Source: Candidatus Woesearchaeota archaeon UBA119
GTDB taxonomy: Archaea; Nanobdellota; Nanobdellia; Woesearchaeales; UBA119
Direction of reading: 5' to 3'
Length of the DNA: 22,202 nucleotides
Assembly (NCBI GenBank): GCA_002505945.1
Contig: DAWM01000011.1
Span: forward strand, 37,581-59,782
The notes below the pieces were generated by a model that was not told where the DNA came from, searched no databases, and saw only the letters and a program-made list of their open reading frames with translations. Positions 19,850 through 22,202 of this stretch are shown in pieces (position 1 is the first letter of the stretch; the number at the start of each line of letters is the position of its first letter). The position numbers were made by a program, and so were the translations under genes.

Positions 19850-22202
19850 TCATCTTTCCCAGTCGGAAAGTGAAAATTGCTTCTCTTCTTTTTTTCCTTT
19901 GGCGCTCTTGAGCATCACGTCTTCTTTAGCGAACTTATTCTGCATCTCTCTTGCTCTTTCTACTACTTCATTTGGGATGCCTGCAAGTTTGGCAACGTGA
20001 ATTCCGTAACTTTTATCTGTTCCCCCTTTAACTACCTTTCTCAAGAAGATTATTCCTTCTTCAGTTTCCTTAACTAGGATGTTGAAGTTAGATATATTAT
20101 CATATTCGTCTGCGAGCTTGTTTAACACATGATAATGAGTGGCAAACATGGTTTTTGCTTTGATTTTCTTATATATGAATTCAGCAATAGACCATGCAAG
20201 GCTTACCCCATCAAAGGTAGAAGTGCCTCTACCAAGCTCATCAATAAGCACCAAGGATTTTGATGTGGCATTGTTAAGGATGTTAGCTGCTTCTGCCATC
20301 TCCACCATAAAGGTGCTTTGTCCTTTGCTTAAGATATCGTATGCTCCTACTCTGGTAAATATCTTGTCAACATTGCTTACTATGGCTTTTTTAGCCGGCA
20401 CGAACAATCCAACATGAGCCATTAATGTTATGAGTGCTACTTGTCTCATAAAAGTAGATTTGCCAGCCATATTTGGGCCTGTGAGTATTATCAATTCATG
20501 GGGTTTGATTTTGATGCTGTTGGGTATAAATTCTTCTGTATATTGTTCTACTATAGGATGCCGTCCTTCCTCAATTATTATTACGTCGTTCTCTTCTTTT
20601 ATCTCAGGCCGAGAATAATCGTTTTCAATAGCAATTATAGCCGATGAAACCAGGCAATCAAGGAGGCTCAGGTTGAATCCTATCTCCTGAATTTCTTTTA
20701 TAACTTTCTTGGTTTCCCCAAATACTTGGTTGAGCAGTTCCCCTTCCAATTCATTTATTCTTTCCTCTGCGCTGAATATCTTATTTTCTAGTTGCTTTAA
20801 CTCCTCAGTAATATATCTATTTCCAGATACCAGCGTTTGTTTGATTATGTAATCTTCAGGTATCTTGTCTTTCTGGGCTTTCCCTGTTTGAATATAATAA
20901 CCAAGCACCTTGTTGTAGTTTATTTTTAAACTGGATATCCCTGTTTTCTTAATCTCCCTCTCTTCCATCTCTCTTATGAAATGCTTGCTATTATTCTTTG
21001 TTTCTCTTAATTCGTCAAGTTCTTTATTGAATCCTTTTTTGATAATATTTCCATCTCCTACTTTTAAGGAGGGATTGTCAGATATGGCTTTTTCTAAGTA
21101 TTCTTTTATCTCTTTTAGCGATGGCATCCCTTTTATTCTTCTGAACAAGGCGCTGTTTAACTGTGATGTCTTTTCTTTCAACAAGGGTATTTTAGATAAG
21201 GTAGTTCTTAAGGCTACAAGGTCTCTAGGATTAGCACTATTATATGAGAGTCGGCTTGAGATTCTTTCTATGTCTGAACATTCTTTTAAGATTTCACTGA
21301 TTTCATCAGAACGGAGTTTATTTTTTGAGAGCTCTTCAACCCCATCAAGTCTTTCGTTTATCTCTTTTTTGTCTCTTAGAGGATTGAGGAGCATTTTTCT
21401 GAATAATCTGCTGCCCATTGCAGTATTGGTATGATCCAACACATCTAAAAGGGTGTATTTTCTGGAATTATCGTATAGGTTCTCGGTAATCTCTAAGTTT
21501 CTTATTGTGGTTTCATCGAGGTTAATAAACCTTGAGAAGTCGAGCCTCTGTATTCTCTTAATATTCTGCAGTTGGCTTTTCTGGGTTCTTTCAAGATAAT
21601 CCAACAAGGCTCCTGCTGCTTTTATTGTTGCTCTGTCTTCAATACCATAACCCTTTAAAGTGCCGACTTCCAGATGACTTTTGAGCTTTTCTAGGCTTGT
21701 ATCATATGAGAATTTGTAGTTGTCAATATAGGAAAGAAATATCTTTTCATTCTCAAACTTCTCAATCATTTCTTTGTTTACTGCGAAGCTTTCTGGGACG
21801 ATACATTCTTTCGGTGGGTATCTCTTCAATAAGGAAAGAAAATCTTCTTTTGTTGATACTTTAGAACACAGAAATTCTCCGGTAGAGATGTCACAGATGG
21901 CTACTCCAAAGGTATTGTCTTGTTCAAAGAAGGATATGATGTAATTGTTGTTGTTCTCTTCCAAAACATCATCTTCTAATACTGTTCCTGGGGTTATCAC
22001 TCTAACTACATCCCTCTTTACTATCCTGCCTTTTACTTTGCGTGGGTCTTCTACTTGCTCAACTATTACGGCTTTGTAGCCTTTGGAGAGCAGTTTTTTG
22101 AGATAGGTGTTGATAGAGTGATAAGGAATCCCAGCTAAAGGGGCTTTCTTGTTACCTTTTCCTCTAGAGGTAAGGGGTATATCTAAGATCTGTGAGGATG
22201 TT
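19850..22202 (-). CDS. mutS: DNA mismatch repair protein MutS, 5' end outside window
   Basis: MutS recognises mismatches and signals to MutL. The frame stays open to the window edge: upstream of the GTG at 22000 it reads EQVEDPRKVKG and LAGIPYH, the conserved mismatch-binding domain, so 22000 is not the start. About 783 residues are visible and perhaps 45 N-terminal ones (including the FxE mismatch wedge) are missing. The ATPase has Walker A GPNMAGKST, STFMVEMAE, Walker B LVLIDELGRGTSTFDG and the ATHYH switch. The C-terminus is short after KGGTDKSYGIHVAKLAG, ending SLSDWER. Presence of the connector and lever domains makes this MutS1, not the MutS2 type. It forms an operon with mutL. Confidence 0.96.
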   Translation of the reverse strand, partial: TSSQILDIPLTSRGKGNKKAPLAGIPYHSINTYLKKLLSKGYKAVIVEQVEDPRKVKGRIVKRDVVRVITPGTVLEDDVLEENNNNYIISFFEQDNTFGVAICDISTGEFLCSKVSTKEDFLSLLKRYPPKECIVPESFAVNKEMIEKFENEKIFLSYIDNYKFSYDTSLEKLKSHLEVGTLKGYGIEDRATIKAAGALLDYLERTQKSQLQNIKRIQRLDFSRFINLDETTIRNLEITENLYDNSRKYTLLDVLDHTNTAMGSRLFRKMLLNPLRDKKEINERLDGVEELSKNKLRSDEISEILKECSDIERISSRLSYNSANPRDLVALRTTLSKIPLLKEKTSQLNSALFRRIKGMPSLKEIKEYLEKAISDNPSLKVGDGNIIKKGFNKELDELRETKNNSKHFIREMEEREIKKTGISSLKINYNKVLGYYIQTGKAQKDKIPEDYIIKQTLVSGNRYITEELKQLENKIFSAEERINELEGELLNQVFGETKKVIKEIQEIGFNLSLLDCLVSSAIIAIENDYSRPEIKEENDVIIIEEGRHPIVEQYTEEFIPNSIKIKPHELIILTGPNMAGKSTFMRQVALITLMAHVGLFVPAKKAIVSNVDKIFTRVGAYDILSKGQSTFMVEMAEAANILNNATSKSLVLIDELGRGTSTFDGVSLAWSIAEFIYKKIKAKTMFATHYHVLNKLADEYDNISNFNILVKETEEGIIFLRKVVKGGTDKSYGIHVAKLAGIPNEVVERAREMQNKFAKEDVMLKSAKGKKEEKQFSLSDWER

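Noticed and set aside
19850..22000. MutS as a complete gene starting at GTG 22000
   Set aside because: The frame continues to the window edge with conserved MutS residues (LAGIPYH, EQVEDP), so the GTG is internal.

Overview
The window reads as part of the chromosome of an AT-rich archaeon, most likely of the DPANN group (Woesearchaeota/Pacearchaeota-like). This is an inference from four things: the archaeal/eukaryal-type ribosomal proteins L32e and L19e inside an spc-type operon, archaeal TATA boxes about 25 nt before start codons, class III (archaellin/pilin) signal peptides, and bacterial-type genes (mutS, mutL, radC) of the sort found in that group. No taxonomic search was possible.

Layout. 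(1) 1-6199, + strand: the 3' part of the ribosomal spc operon, L6 (cut by the window edge)-L32e-L19e-L18-S5-L30-L15, then secY and an EMC3/TMCO1-like (DUF106) membrane protein. (2) 6255-7939: a sugar-nucleotide pyrophosphorylase on the - strand, divergent from a 180-aa protein of unknown function. (3) 7988-8386: a free-standing 5S rRNA on the - strand and a divergent tRNA-Gln(UUG). (4) 8387-10805: an accessory-looking stretch. It holds a radical SAM gene bracketed by two direct copies of a 25-bp palindrome, a nitroreductase bracketed by two related hairpin repeats resembling IS200/IS605 ends, and two tandem nested hairpins. (5) 10806-11797: a cold-shock protein, a Gly/Arg-rich DUF5320 protein and a divergent DUF134 regulator. 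(6) 11835-13069: a diphthine-ammonia ligase (Dph6) translationally coupled to a stand-alone class I glutamine amidotransferase. (7) 13145-15383: a two-gene secretion operon coding for a 592-aa exported calcium-binding-repeat protein, with a possible remote likeness to binary-toxin B/protective-antigen proteins, and a lipoprotein. (8) 15537-16457: radC and a Cys-rich DUF6485 gene. (9) 16486-18074: a small membrane-protein gene and a three-gene pilin operon. (10) 18082-22202, - strand: mutS (cut by the window edge) and mutL.

How the genes fit together. The first 6.2 kb is housekeeping: ribosome assembly and the Sec channel with a likely insertase partner. Dph6 plus the glutaminase suggests glutamine-fed amidation of diphthine on elongation factor 2. 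The secreted protein, its lipoprotein partner and the pilins are surface functions. MutS, MutL and RadC look like bacterial acquisitions. The most unusual material is the repeat-rich 8.1-10.8 kb interval, the Dph6-amidotransferase pair and the large secreted protein.
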